A stretch of DNA of 64,000 nucleotides from Brassica napus (lineage: Eukaryota > Streptophyta > Magnoliopsida > Brassicales > Brassicaceae). The notes beneath the pieces are model-generated. The model worked only from the letters and a program-made list of their open reading frames with translations, searched no databases and was not told the origin of the DNA. Shown piece by piece: positions 1 through 12,430 of the stretch. Location: NCBI RefSeq assembly GCF_020379485.1, contig NC_063442.1, positions 17,680,732-17,744,731 on the forward strand, given 5' to 3'. The position numbers and the translations under genes are program-made. Numbering within the stretch: position 1 is the stretch's first letter; each line of letters opens with the position of its first letter.

Positions 1-2885
1 TATAAAGCACCAACGCCCTGTAACTGATGGTAAGGTCTGAACCTCGACCTGTCCTGCTGCCCTCTGAATTTCCGGCACCTGTGCCTCTTTCCATAGTATG
101 GATTATGTCTCCGCTAATTTGAGCGTGTCACTGGGATCAATGTCTAAATTACTAAAAAAGTTATTGTTTCTTCCTTTCCAAATATACCATAGTATCCACG
201 CATATTGATGATCATCCATCGGAAGAACTCTCCAAAAGAGGTGATCCATATTTGTGAAGAGAGAACTGGAAGGAAAAAAAGTCGGGTTTGATGGGATCTT
301 TGAAAGCGCCCAAACTTGACGCGCTGGAGGACATTAAAAAAACACATGGTTTATTGATTCCTCTGGAGCTCCGCATCTGTCATAACCTATTTCCCCTTGA
401 AACCCTCGCACTTTTAGATTTTTCTTGACAGCTATACACCCATATACCAATTGCCATAAAAATGCTTTATCTTTGGTGAACACTTCACCTTCCAACAGAA
501 CGCTTTCGGTGGGTCCATAAAATTCTTGTGGTTTTTCTTTATCTAGGTAAATGATCTCACTCAAATTATCCTAAAGAGTGAATTACTCTCTCAAATAAGA
601 GGTTCAGTTGTAGTACTTAGGGATGAAATTCTCACGGAGCTAGGAAACCTAATAAATCTAATTAAGTTGATTAAGCTAAGTTTATTTTGATTAAATGTAA
701 AAGACAGGTTTGTGAGCAAGTTAATTGCTCGATCGATTGATTGGAGTTTTGGTACTTAGATGAAAGTAGCTAGACTTAGGATTTTTATTCAGGTAATCAG
801 GATTATAATCCTACAAAATGCCTAATAAGTTGTATGCATGATATTATAGAGCTCAACACTTAATAACAAGCCATTAGGCTCTCGCTTTCTAGGTTTGTCT
901 AATTGACCAGTGTCGGTCGATGATTCTATAGGCATATCGATCGATACACTTGTTGAAACGTCGACCGATTATTCGATTGAAATATCGATCGACGGTTATG
1001 GTCAAGCGTTAATGCACGGGTTGAATGTACTCACTAAGCTTCCTAGATCAGGTCTCGCCTTACTCTAGCAATCTTATCTCAATTAGGATGGATTCAGGGT
1101 GAGATGCAAGCTATCGCTTATGTCTACAACTCCTAGGGCAAGTTCTAGGTAGCTAATATAGAAACATGCATTAATGACAATCCTAAAGATGAATATCACA
1201 ACTTAGCAATCTATAGTTTGGGTTAATCCCTCATAACCTATTTAAATCCTAAATCTAACAAAGAGAACTACTCAGACATGACTAAGCAATTCATAACAAC
1301 AATAATGTATAAAAACTGCATAGATAAATAGATAGATATCAGTGGAGTTCCAATCACAAATCTCTTTGGATCTTCTCTCCAATCTACTAAAAATCCTAGA
1401 AAATCTTTAGCTGTGAAAATAGTAAAACAAGAAAGCACACTTTGCCTCTAACATTTTGGCAAAGCTTATATAATTACGTTAAAACTTGTCAGGGGTAATC
1501 CTGTAAATTGGTGAAGACTTGGGCTCTAAGTCGGCTGAGACTAAACGGAATTTCTGCGCGCTTCGCTGTCGATCGATGCCATGATGTGAAAATTGGTTGA
1601 TTATTCCTCTTTAATTTCCACCAATGGTCGTGCTCGATAGTCATCTCGGGAGCTTACTTCAAATATTTCCAAAATGCTCCAAAATCATCACTTTCTTCCA
1701 AATCACTCCTGATCCTATATATATACTAGATAAACTCTATAATATAATAAATAGTAGTTAAAACACTTATAAACCATGAGCAAAAGTGAGTCAAATCCAT
1801 GGTCTATCAGTAAACACGTTCTGCTTGATATCATGATTTAACTGTGTATTTCCCATTCTCAGTGAAATGCCAATCATCCATATCCCTCATCAGAATCCTG
1901 CTCAAAGGTATGCTTTCGATAATCTTCACATCCTGTGGATCCACCAAAGCCTGAATTGCCTGTGAATTTCATGTGCGCGAGGCTGAATTTATGAGAGAAT
2001 CAACTGTGAGGTCCGGGTAAGTGATATGTTGATTTTTATTTGCTGGTCTCGGGTGAGTTGTTCGGAGCCATAGATCATTCGATACAGATATAAATGAACA
2101 TGTTCCCACCCTTTTGATTAGTCATTTGCTAACCAGAGATCTAGCGGATATGATACTCCTCCAGCCATAGGACGGAGAATATGAACGGATCGGTTCCAGG
2201 GGTGAAACATTCCTGAAGTACCGTCCTTTGAAAACACGAGAAAATAAAGAATTTGGTTTCTCTATCAGGCGCCATAATTGTTTGCCAAGCATAGCCGTAT
2301 TAAAATCTGTAAGATCTTTAAAGCCCAATCCTCCTTCATCCTTTGTTGTACATAATTTATCCCATGATTTCCAGTGCATGTCTTTATTGTTCCCTCCTGG
2401 ACTCCACCAAAATTTAGCTACCGCACTCGTCAATTTATTTGTCGTAGCCTTAGGTAGCCGATAGCAAGACATCACATGATTTTGTAAGGCCATAACCACT
2501 GAATTGATGATCACTTCCTTTCCTCCTTTAGTAAAAAACTTAAAAGTCCAACCATTGACTCTGTTATTCAACCGATCATGGACAAAGCTAAAACCTTGTA
2601 TCTTGGATCTCCCAAGACTCTCTGGCAATCCCAGGTAAGATCCCATTCCTCCTATATTTTGTATTCCCAAAATATCTCTCAACTCATGTTCAGTACCTTC
2701 CTCAATCTTTTGTCCAAATTGAATAGATCATTTCTGAAAATTTATCACTTGACCCGATACCGCTTCGTATTCCTTTAAGATTCTGAGGATGATTTTGCAT
2801 TCTTCTTTTTCTGCCTTACAAAAGAAAATGTTGTCATCTGCAAAGAGCAGATGAGAGATTGATGGATATTCCCTGCCGACATTGA
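1..2885 (-). mobile_element. LINE (non-LTR retrotransposon) fragment, degenerate
   Basis: Minus-strand reading gives, in order, a reverse-transcriptase catalytic stretch ending in SHLLFADDNIFF (about 2740-2860), the RT C-terminal region with LRDILGIQNIGGMGSYLGLP (about 2130-2680), a zinc-binding RT-associated domain with KAFLWQLVYGCIAVKKN (about 300-560), and near the window edge GRWCF, which begins an RNase H domain. A frameshift near 2690-2730 and in-frame stops (for example near 100) show it is dead. Upstream of about 2885 the protein similarity stops abruptly, as expected of a 5'-truncated copy. The element continues past the left edge of the window. A solo LTR (552-1809) is inserted in it; if that is removed, the protein reads straight through the junction. 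Family identification is from memory of plant LINE proteins. Confidence 0.85.
552..1809 (-). mobile_element. Solo LTR, Athila-like, nested in the LINE
   Basis: The segment begins TGATCTCACTC and ends GGTCTATCA, so it has TGAT...ATCA termini, and it is flanked by a perfect 5-bp target duplication GTAAA (547-551 and 1810-1814). It is 1,258 bp long with no internal coding region, which fits a solo LTR left after unequal recombination. The end near 552-700 is, in reverse complement, similar to the plus-strand LTR remnant ending at 5257 (both carry a CTTATTTGA...GAGAGTA-type motif and a cccta-agtac segment), which fixes the orientation as minus. The interior contains repeated CGATCGA/TCGACCGA motifs (about 905-1000). 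Assignment to the Athila branch of Ty3 elements is inference from LTR style. Confidence 0.85.
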
Positions 2886-3412
2886 TGGATATTTGATGAT
2901 TAAAATGTGAGTTTTTGACAGGGGTTGGCCTATTGTGGTCAAGAAGATGACACCTGTTACCACACAAAATTGAGATATTTAGTTCAATATCCTCAAATAG
3001 AACTAATATGAAGAAACTACGTCTGATTTGATTTATACATAAATTACTATTGTTTTTTTCCTTAAATTTTTGAAACAGCCCGTACTTCTCTTTTCTTTCT
3101 TCTTGCATTCTCTTTCCTCTTATACTCTTTTTCTTTTTAAATATTTTTTCTTACACTCTCTTTCCTTCTATTTATCTTATCTTCCCTTTACTTCCATTCT
3201 CTTTCCTCTAACACATCTTTTACCTACAATTTTTTTTCTTGGCAAAAGAACATTATATTCTCTCGTTTATCTTTTTATACATATTACACAAATTTTCTTT
3301 TTAAGTTCACCCAATTTGATAGAAAAATTGAATTCTTATCTCTTTTTTCGTTTATCAGTCTCCAATGAGTTTATAAAAAATATCTTACACATTTGCGAGA
3401 CACTTTTCTACT
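2886..3412. other. Intergenic, pyrimidine-rich on plus strand
   Basis: From about 3070 to 3350 the plus strand is dominated by T and C runs (repeated TTTCCTCT, TTTTCTT). The open frame across it is a by-product of that composition. I see no gene here. Confidence 0.6.
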
Positions 3413-3646
3413 TATATGTATGTTTTATAGATTGATAAGAAAGAATAAGTTTTCAATAAAAAAATTTAAATACTGAAGATTCTATTCAAAACCTCAATTT
3501 TTTTCAGCCCCAAACCTCCGTTGATAAGAAAGAATATATGTATGTCTTATAGATTGATAAGAAAGAATAAGTTTTCAATAAATATTTTAAATACTGAAGA
3601 TTCTATTCAAAACCTCAATTTTTTTCAGCCCCAAACCTCCGTTGAT
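3413..3646 (+). repeat. Tandem duplication, period 122 bp, two copies
   Basis: Copy 1 (about 3413-3524) and copy 2 (about 3535-3646) share the order TATATGTATG, TTATAGATTGATAAG, TACTGAAGATTCTATTC and CAGCCCCAAACCTCCGTTG with only a few differences. The offset of 122 bp is constant along the unit. Confidence 0.9.
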
Positions 3647-3739
3647 CTCCTCCTCCTCTTTATCTCGTCCTCGTTACCATATTTCAAATGTTTGAATCTT
3701 CTCCCTTAATCATTTTTAGGCATCAAACTATGCATTAGC

Positions 3740-4680
3740 TAACTAAACATGTACCACATACAACATATTAACTCACAAACCATGTATCAACCCATTTGTC
3801 AGCTAAGAAATCAAGTACTCCCTCTGTTCCTTAATATTACATATTTTAGAAAAAAAAATTGTTTTAAAAAATTTATTTTTTACATTTTCAAGACATGTTT
3901 TATTAATTAATTGCAAATTTCAAAAAACTTAATTGCATTTACTAAATTTTTATTGGCTTAAAATTATGGAACAAAAATAAACACAAAAAATTATACAAAT
4001 TTAATGTGTTTTATTAAAATGTATGAAAAATCTAGAATATGAAACATTAAGAAACAGAGGGAGTATCAAACAATGTATAAGTTGACAAACCATTTATCAA
4101 CTACACAAACCATGTATTAATTAATGACAAATATTTTGTAACACCATACTAACCATTTATCATTCTTTGATATCAAACTATATACCCGCTAACAAAACAT
4201 GTATCAAGTAACAAATTATTTATCAGATAATAAACGATTTATCAAAAAAGTATTAACTGACAAACCATGTATCAACCCATTTGTCAGCTAACAAATCAAG
4301 TATCACACAATGTACAAGTTGACAAACCATTTATCAACTACATGAACCATGTATTAATTACCGATGAGTCTTTTGTAACATCACATCAACCATTTATCAA
4401 TTTTGTGGTATCAAACTATGTATTAGCTAACAAAACATATACGAGATAACAAATATTTATCAGATAAAAAGACTATTTATCAAACAATGTATTAAGCCAA
4501 AAAACTATTTATCAACCAGTTTATCAGCTAACAAACAATGTATCAAACAAGTATAAGCTGACAAACCATTTATCAAAATATTTATCAGGTAACAAACCAT
4601 GTATCGAATAATGACAAGTATTTAATAAAATTTTACCAACCATTTATCAATTAGCGGTGCAATGTTATAACAACTAACAA
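3740..4680 (+). repeat. Array of diverged short motifs (AAACCATnTATCAAnTAAC), partly duplicated as a long unit
   Basis: About twenty related units of the type ACCATTTATCAAC, ACCATGTATCAAC and TATCAGCTAACAAA occur at irregular 20-40 bp spacing. There is also a higher-order duplication of about 480 bp without the MITE: 3779-4210 and 4260-4450 share the same succession of units. The same motif family recurs at 17040-17300 (plus) and at about 10740-11000 (reverse orientation), so it belongs to a dispersed element. The parent element is not identified. Confidence 0.75.
3818..4063. mobile_element. Stowaway-type MITE
   Basis: Terminal inverted repeats CTCCCTCTGTTCCTTAAT and its complement ATTAAGAAACAGAGGGAG (one mismatch) bound a 246-bp AT-rich element flanked by TA (3816-3817 and 4064-4065). 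Both features are those of Stowaway (Tc1/mariner) MITEs. The paralogous copy of the surrounding repeat has the uninterrupted sequence CAAGTATCA at 4297-4305, which is the empty site. Confidence 0.93.
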
Positions 4681-4689
4681 GATATGTAT

Positions 4690-5029
4690 TTCTAAAGAGT
4701 AGAAAATATAAGAACCGATAAAAGTGAAGATCCACTATAAATTTTATTATTTTTGAGTAACTGAGTTAATATCAGGTAACATAAATGTTAACAAAATAAA
4801 AAATATCGGCTAACATAAACATCTAACAAAATTGAACATTCGCAAGAACATTCTTATTATTGAGAATTGAAAATGAAATATGATTCATAATTGAAGGCGG
4901 CGGTATCAATGAGAAATAATCACGATTTTACCTTGTATTTATATGTCATCGATTGAGGAAATCAGCTTGCGGTATCTCTGAAATACCGTTGCATTATATA
5001 TCTCTATAATCTTGATTGCCTGAAACCCT
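4690..5029. other. AT-rich intergenic
   Basis: No coding region or bounded repeat seen. Confidence 0.5.
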
Positions 5030-5257
5030 AAGTTTAGCAACCCTCATTTCATCAAACAACTCATCAATCTACTGAACAACTGCCTTGTTCACTTTTATTT
5101 ACTGCTATTTATTGCTTTCATATTTATTACCTAGCTTAATCGCGACTGTATTGAATTATTGTGTGCCCACGCTTCTTGTGGATTCGATCCCTAAAGTACA
5201 ACTGAACATCTTATTTGAAAGAGTATAATCACTCCTTATGGCAATTTGAGTGTATCA
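5030..5257 (+). mobile_element. LTR remnant, Athila-like, plus orientation
   Basis: The motifs TGCCCACGCTTCTTGTGGAT, GATTCGATCCCTAA and the terminal GCAATTTGAGTGTATCA are typical of the end of Athila-like LTRs. The last 80 bp resemble the reverse complement of the solo LTR at 552-640. The left limit is uncertain. Confidence 0.65.
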
Positions 5258-6400
5258 GAAGACCTATAAATACTAGTTGAAGTTCTCATCACAAAACATA
5301 GTTGAGGTTAGAAAAATTATTTTCTACTACAATTAAAGTTCTTGAGTATATCCAAGATGAAGGTTTAGAAGACTTACAGAAACGTCAAGCATGTGATCTT
5401 CTCAAATTCTTTCACACATTTGATTATGTGTTCTATTTGCATCATATGTTCCTTACTTTGTGACTCACTACGAATTTTTCATTGGCTTTGCAAAAAAAAA
5501 GATCAATATATTTTGAATGCTATGTCACTGGTAATGCAAAGAAAGATCAAGATATTTTGAATGCTATGTTACTGGTAAAATCCACTAACCTAGAGCTGCA
5601 GAAGCATAGAGATGATGGTTAAGAATTTTTATGGTTAAAATTGCTCTTTTTTGTAAAAACATAATGTTTAAATTCACATCATGAAAGAAGATTTTGTTGA
5701 TTTTAAGAAGTCAAGAAAGAGACCAACATAACCCATATGCATTATTATAAAGTCAATTACTTTTGCACAGTTTTAAATTTGCCTATTCAAGAGTTTAACG
5801 ATTGGCTTTTAGAAGTAACGATTGATCTACTTTTTTGATGGCTTCTTTAAGCCAAATTTGTTCATTCCATGGGTTTGACAAGGATATTTTGGTGCAATAA
5901 TGTAGAGAATCTTGGAGACCTTTTTGTTTGATGGTGAAAACTCAAAGCATCTTGCACATTTGTTTTTGTTTACATGCTTTTGAAATTAGTTCTAATTTTA
6001 CCGGTTGCCACTACAAATGTTGAAATGTGTTTTTTTTATTGAATGAATGTTAAATTATATTCATCAAAAAACATTTTGGTACATCAAGTGCAACATTGTT
6101 TGAAAAAGAAACTAAGTTTTACTGAGAAAAACTATATACTACTGAACCAATACTAAAGGATGTTCTCATATTTATTCTCTCCTTTGCCGTGAGAGTGCTA
6201 AGCTTGTTTCGAACATTCTTGTCGATGAGTTTGATTAGAATATTTTTGTTGAAATGTGTGTTTTTAGCAATGAAATTAGTGAATACATCTGCACCAAATG
6301 AAATTGGACATCAGTTTCTAAATGATTGTGTGATTGCTTTATTGAAAGAGAGTTGTTTGATTCAGTTTCAAATGAAAAAAAAAATGTAGAGTTGTTTGAT
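5258..6400 (+). pseudogene. hAT transposase pseudogene (zinc-finger MYM / hAT-dimerisation type)
   Basis: Plus-strand translation in shifting frames shows pieces in the right order for this family: VLEYIQDEGLEDLQKRQA then LLKFFHTFDYVFYLHHM (about 5340-5460), ALQKKDQYILNAMSLV and KSTNLELQKHRDDG (about 5490-5620), LVLILPVATTNVEM-like residues in a broken frame (about 5980-6030), and near the C-terminus FLAMKLVNTSAPNEIGHQFL followed by NDCVIALL (about 6260-6340), which matches the hAT dimerisation region. The KDQxILNAM stretch is present twice in tandem (about 5501-5570). Frameshifts and internal stops are frequent, so the gene is dead. No terminal inverted repeats were found. Confidence 0.75.
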
Positions 6401-8649
6401 TGCTTTACTTGAAATGATGAATGAGAGTAGAGTTGTTTTATAAGAGATTTTTATCATATTTGTTATAAGAAAATCGTTGCAAATTAATGAAATATTAATT
6501 TTCACTTTAATTAATTGTATTTTTATTTTGTCTTACTGTATTTATTTTCTAGATACGCCACTGATTTTTGATAGTATAATTAAAATTATAAGATAATAAT
6601 CAATTGAGGATTTTATCCAGAAAACCATAACCAAACAAGCGAATTTGAATTCATACTATTAAAAATTTCAGAAGTTAACATCAAAATGCTATCTCACATC
6701 CACACTTTATGTTAAGTTTTCCGATGCAATTTTTTGTGACTATATGACATAAATTTATGCGTGCAACTGAAGCTTTGGAAGTGAATCATGAGAAATCTGG
6801 TTAGGTTAGTAAATTATGTTAAAGTTTTCATGTGTATTTTAACTGTTATTAGAGAATTCTATTTAGCTTGGATTTAAAAAGAAGTCACATTTCCTTTTCT
6901 TTTTACACTCACTCATCTTTGTATTTATTTGCAAATAATATTGAATAATATAACAATCACAAACTATGATATTGTAGTACATTGATTTTCTCCAGAATGT
7001 CGATAAGTCTGATGGATTTTGATTTGGTTATTACAAATTTGCAAAGATTATTATATGGTACTATAACATTTGTATCAGATGAATGTCAATTAAAGGTTTT
7101 ACTATTTTTTATGGCATGGATTTTCTTCCAGTGTTAACAATATTAGTTAGGTGAGATATAACATTCATGAACCAAATATAAAGCACATTTTAGTTTATTA
7201 CTAGATTTTCATTTGCGCTATCAAAACTGAATTATAATTGTTTACAAAATTATATTTAGTGAAAATTATAGGGATTATATCCACAATTTATGTATTTTAA
7301 GTTTTATAATATTTTATTTAAATGTGTGTATATTATTTATTTAAAAAAAGTTTTTAAGTTAAGTTTGAATTTTAAGAAATATTATAATCACTATTATATA
7401 AAGATTTTCTTAATTAAAATATTTAAAATTTCTAAAAATAATTTATGATAAATATCATTTTCTTAGTTTTATTACATGTGTATAAGTTTATATTTCAGTC
7501 TTATATTTATAAAACAAAGCAAAAATACTAACTTGAGATGTTAATTTATTCATAATTTAGATTTTTTAATAGTAATTTTTAATACAAATTGCAAAAAAAG
7601 TAATAATTTATTCTATTATCTAACCCATACTAGAACGTGATATCATAAAACAATTTCTTAAATTTACCTCTGATAAAGAAATTGTTGTAATTTTAGTTCT
7701 TATTTCATTGATTTGTTCTATTTTTACGGAATAACATATAGTCTTTTTTGTTGAACACGTAATAACATACAATCATATAAAATTTCATTTGGGGTTTTAA
7801 TATTATATAGTTAAATTAAAATTTTATATAAATAAAACTATATAATAATCATAGATTCAAATTAGAATAATTCATACATTTGATGTTTCTTGCATTTTTA
7901 GTTTATTTTTAACAAATTAAAATGGAATAATACATCCTTTAACATGTTTCTCAATAGTCGAATTTTGGTTTATAAAATTGTTATATAAATGAGTAATGTG
8001 TGTTAAATCGTCTCATTTGTTATTAATATTTTGTATGATTGGTGAAATAACTCATAAAACTTTAAAATTATAAAAATATCAATCGTAACTTGTTCCTCTA
8101 TATTATATAATAATACAAATATGAGTTGATTTTAAATATTTTTATTATTATTGAGTAAATAACTATTTACAAAATTTTAATATCTTAAATTTTAAAAAGT
8201 TTCATATTTTAATTTTAAAAATTATAATTAATTTTCTTTGATTTAATATTTAATTTTATAATATTATTAATTTGAAATATATTGTAAAATATAGGAATTG
8301 TTTTGTTATTTTATGCGTATATCATATAATTTAATATTTGAAATATAATTGTAACTCGTTCCTCTATATTATATAATAATTATTTTATCATATAATTTAA
8401 TATTTAACAATCCTATAAATTTTTATGAATATTATTTTAAATTTTATATTGTGTATATAATTCAAAATTAAAGTAATATTAATTTATAATAATTACCAAA
8501 TTATTTAATTATTTAGATATTTGTAGAGGTCTAATATTTTTTAAACACTACATTTTTGTATTTTTTTTAAGATAGAGTAAGATTATATTAATTTATAATC
8601 TTAGAAATATTTGAATGAATATTTTTAGTTCTTTTTAATTTAAAATATT
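6401..8649. other. Very AT-rich intergenic DNA
   Basis: No gene seen. A 31-bp sequence containing TTCCTCTATATTATATAATA occurs twice in direct orientation (8083-8114 and 8350-8380), so part of this stretch is an old duplicated or mobile sequence. Confidence 0.5.
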
Positions 8650-10140
8650 GAAATATTACTGGTTCAGAGTGTTAGGAGTGGGGGCAAGGGTTCTTGGATA
8701 TGGAGAAACTTCTAAAGATTCGTGACCAAGCTTACAAGTTTTTATGTATTGAGGTTCATGATGGTAAAAACAAATTTTCTGGTATAATAACTTGTTACAA
8801 ATGAATTCTCTAATAGACACTAAAGGTCCGGCAGGTACTACTCTCATGGGACTGCCGCATAAAGCGACAGTGGCCGATGCTGTGGGAAATATTCGGTGGA
8901 GAACACTGTGTTCTCGTAGTAGGAAATTTCCAACACTGTGTGACAAGATTCTTGCATTTACGCAGCAAAGCGATGGAGAGAGTAGGGATAATGTATTGTG
9001 GCATCACTCAGTTAATGAATATTGCAATACTTTCTCTGCCTTCAAAACATGGAAACAAATTAGACGCAGGAAACCTCGATCGAGTGGAATGTGATAGGCT
9101 GATCTTGTTTGTTAAGGCAGTACCATGCTACTATTTCATTTCATGGTTTGCATCTTCAACTATACTCTATTTTCCACTCTAAAAGAGAGTTTGGAATAAA
9201 AATACTCCACTGGTGTTCTATTTTTCACTCTATAATAGAGGAAAATAGGTTTATTCTATATTTAGAATAAGTTGTTTTTTTTTTGTTAATGGTGTTGTTC
9301 GTTGCTCACCCAAGTGATCCATCTGGGTGAAGAGGCAAATTGATGTTCGTTTTGTGCATTAGAATGCTACATCCAGATGGATCACCCAGCTGAATTTTTA
9401 AAAACTCATCTCAAATTCTCACCCAAATGAAGATGAGTCTTGATGGTGCATCTGGATGCAGATGCATCTAGTTCAGTCCAAAAAAATAAATGACAAAAAT
9501 GATCTTTTAAAATCAAAATATTATTTTCAAACTGTAAATTTCGTTTTTTGCATATACATTTTTCGGCCAGAACTAAAAAAATGCATTCTCCACTATAAAA
9601 TAGAGTACTGTTGGAGTATATAACAACTCTATTATAAAATTACTATATTTAAGAGTGAAAAATAGGGTAAACCATTGGAGATAGTCTAGCGATATGAAAT
9701 TATCTCTCAACAGGTGATATAATGTGTACTTAGGGGCTAAATTAAGGGGTCTATGCTGTGTAGCGAACCTGACAAGACAGTGGGTGGCGGTCGGCTGCAA
9801 AATAGAGCCAGTCTGGATTGGGCAAGTACTTTGGAGTCTATATTGAATGGTGGGAGAAAACTTATCAGCTCCACTCTCATTCGTATGGTCTTCCAAACCA
9901 CAATTTATTTTCTATGAAGGGAGCGTACTGTTAGACTTTAGAATTGCAGGTATCTGAGCTTATTGTGAAAGCAGTAAAAAAACAGGATCCTATTTCTTGG
10001 ATACTTGTCTCTTCGTATGCTTGAAATTATTTTGAGAAGATGGTTTGAAATAACATAAGAGATGAGTTTTCTAAAGGAGTTCTATTTTTAGTATTCCGTA
10101 TGTATTATATTTTGTAAATAAGCTTTTGCTGATCAATAAA
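8650..10140 (+). mobile_element. LINE fragment, degenerate, split by a MITE
   Basis: The left part (8650-9150) encodes LLKIRDQAYKFL, GPAGTTLMGLPHKATVADAV and, after a frameshift near 9060, LFVKAVPCYYFISWFA, a typical run into the zinc-binding RT-associated domain. The right part (about 9690-10140) resumes with YLSTGDIMCTWG and then VSELIVKAVKKQDPISWIL, the usual LINE continuation. The intervening 9152-9682 is a MITE. Stops and frameshifts show the copy is dead, and the RT catalytic core is missing. Confidence 0.75.
9152..9682. mobile_element. MITE with degenerate long inverted ends, inside the LINE
   Basis: The left end ATCTTCAACTATACTCTATT and the reverse complement of the right end (ATCTCCAATGG, then CCCTATTTTTCACTC) align over about 40 bp. 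Both ends are built from CTCTATTTTxCACTCT and ATAATAGAG motifs typical of an abundant Brassica MITE type. A further block at about 9290-9480, rich in GATCCATCTGG/GGATCACCCAG, lies inside and may be a nested insertion; a related block is at 15130-15260. The target duplication could not be resolved. Confidence 0.6.
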
Positions 10141-10468
10141 CATCAAATTTCAACAAAATTATATGAAATATATTTAATCAAATCAGTTAAGTAATTGAAA
10201 TTTTAGGTGATATGTTATGATGCATAGTTTATATAAGTGTCTAAATTGGTATGGTAGACCAAGTTAGGTTCAAACTGTACTTTAGTTTTAATAGTATTGA
10301 TAAACTTAGTTTCCTAAAGAAAATACAGATTGAGTATTAAATGACTTTTTCTAGTTATTTAGTAGAGAAATTGGCGTGAATATACCCAAACACATACATA
10401 TTTTGTCATCTACCCTTAGAAAAAGGAAACTATTTTGTCTCACCATTTTATTCCTACAGGCTAAGGTG

Positions 10469-10580
<112 letters not shown>

Positions 10581-10739
10581 CTATCTTCTAATCCCTTTAT
10601 CTCTCGCACATGTCGTTTTTATGCTCTCTTTCTTCATCATAAATCTTTTTTTTTTACTCTGATTCTTTTGACACTCATAATGCTAATGTTATTATCTCAC
10701 ACTAGATCCATTGTTTCCAATTTCAAATCTTGAAATCTA

Positions 10740-11000
10740 CATTCTTTTATTTAGATAACATGCGCGTTAGCAGCTATTTCATTACTTATTTGCTATTATT
10801 TATATTTAATGGATTCGTAATCGATACATAAAGTGTTAGCTGTTACAAATAGATTTAGGGCTATTTGATAGATAACTGATTAGCTATTAATTGTGTCATT
10901 CACCGATATATGATTTGTTAGTCGTTTGTTATCTGATATATAAATATTTAGCTGATAAATATCTCTTAGTGTTCAGTTAACATAATGTATACCCGCTAAA
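10740..11000 (-). repeat. Short-motif array, reverse orientation
   Basis: Motifs such as TTGTTAGTCGTTTGTTATC, GATATATAAATATTTAGCTG and GATAAATATC are complements of the AACAAACxxTATCAGxTAAC units at 3740-4680. Confidence 0.55.
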
Positions 11001-12430
11001 TTTAGAGTTACATGTTTTCGATAAAGCTGAAAGGCTTTTTCGTCCGCACAATATCAAAATGTTACTCTTTTTTTAGTTATCCACATCTATGGGTAGTTTG
11101 CCAATTTAGTCCATCTTTGGGTATATTTGACACATTGTCCCTATTTAGTAATATAGGGTCTTATTAGAATAAGTTATATCTTTATATTTTTAGTCGTAGA
11201 ATTTAAGGTGTAGATCTTTTTGTTGTAGTTTTTTTTTTGCAAGAAACTTGTAATGCACTATTTTTACTATATAAATAAAGCTTTTACAATTGCTTTTTAT
11301 CTTTTGAGGTTTTTTGGATGTAATTTTAAAAAATAAAAATAGTTTGATTAGTGCATATATGATTGTATATTATTTTTACCTATCTAGAGCATCTACTTAC
11401 AACCATTCGCGACCCCATACTAGTCATTAAAAGTAGATGATTACGTATCAACAAATACAATGACCATCTAGTTTATGGAATAAGACAAATCCCCACTGAA
11501 TGTTTTCAAATATTTAAAGATAATGTATTTAATCTATGATTTAGAGTGAGTTATAGTAAAAACAAATATATATTTTTTTGAATATGAGTTTAAAATTTAA
11601 AATTTTACTGCACTTATGATTTTATAATGTATTTAAAAAGTAAAGTTATTAAAAGATAATAAATATTAAATTTTTAGAAGATTTATTGTGATTAAGTTTA
11701 TTGTCGTAGATTTTGGGAGAATATAAAATATATATTTACATTTTAACTCTAAAGCTATTTAATTAAAAATATATCAAAATTTGGTTCATTCAACAATTAA
11801 TTAAAACTCATTATGTCTTAATACTTTAAAATACTAAATTAAATTCAAGTCTGTTGGCAAATAAATAAAAGTAAATGACATCTCCATTGGGAAATAAATA
11901 AAAGTAAATGAAAATTCCAAAATTATATATGAGAAATTTCCTATAATATTTTTAAAACTTTTTTGTCATAAAAAATCTCTAAGGCGAAAAGTGACTAAAA
12001 CAATTCTATTAAAGAGTTTAAAAACACATATACCCCCTAAAGTTAATTGATATATAATTAGGAATTAGTTGTTGGGGAATGAGTTTAGGGTTTTAGATTA
12101 GAATGTAAGATTTATAATATAAATTTAAAACAATAATATTTTTATAAATTTTTAAAAATTAATTCTATTAAATGAAATATTTATTAAAGGTACTTTGGTT
12201 TTTTAATTTTAATAAATATTATTTTGATCATTTTATGGGCTATTTTGATTATAAAAACTTTTAAAAGATTTTGTACGGGATTTAAGATATATATATTCTC
12301 TTCCCGAAAGCTTCGCGGACACTACTTTACGACGACAGATATTAAATTTTAAGTTTTTTAATAGAGTAGATCCATATTATGCAAAGTACTGTGCATACTA
12401 ATCGTGTTTTGTCGACAATTTCCTAGCATA
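11001..12430. other. AT-rich intergenic
   Basis: No gene or bounded element recognised. There are two nearby copies of AAATAAATAAAAGTAAATGA (about 11858 and 11887). Confidence 0.5.

Noticed and set aside
3070..3435. 121-codon open frame
   Set aside because: Low-complexity pyrimidine-rich DNA, no domain, no splice context.
3740..4680. CRISPR-like or satellite array
   Set aside because: Units are irregular in length and sequence, and the organism is a plant; there are no constant repeats with unique spacers.
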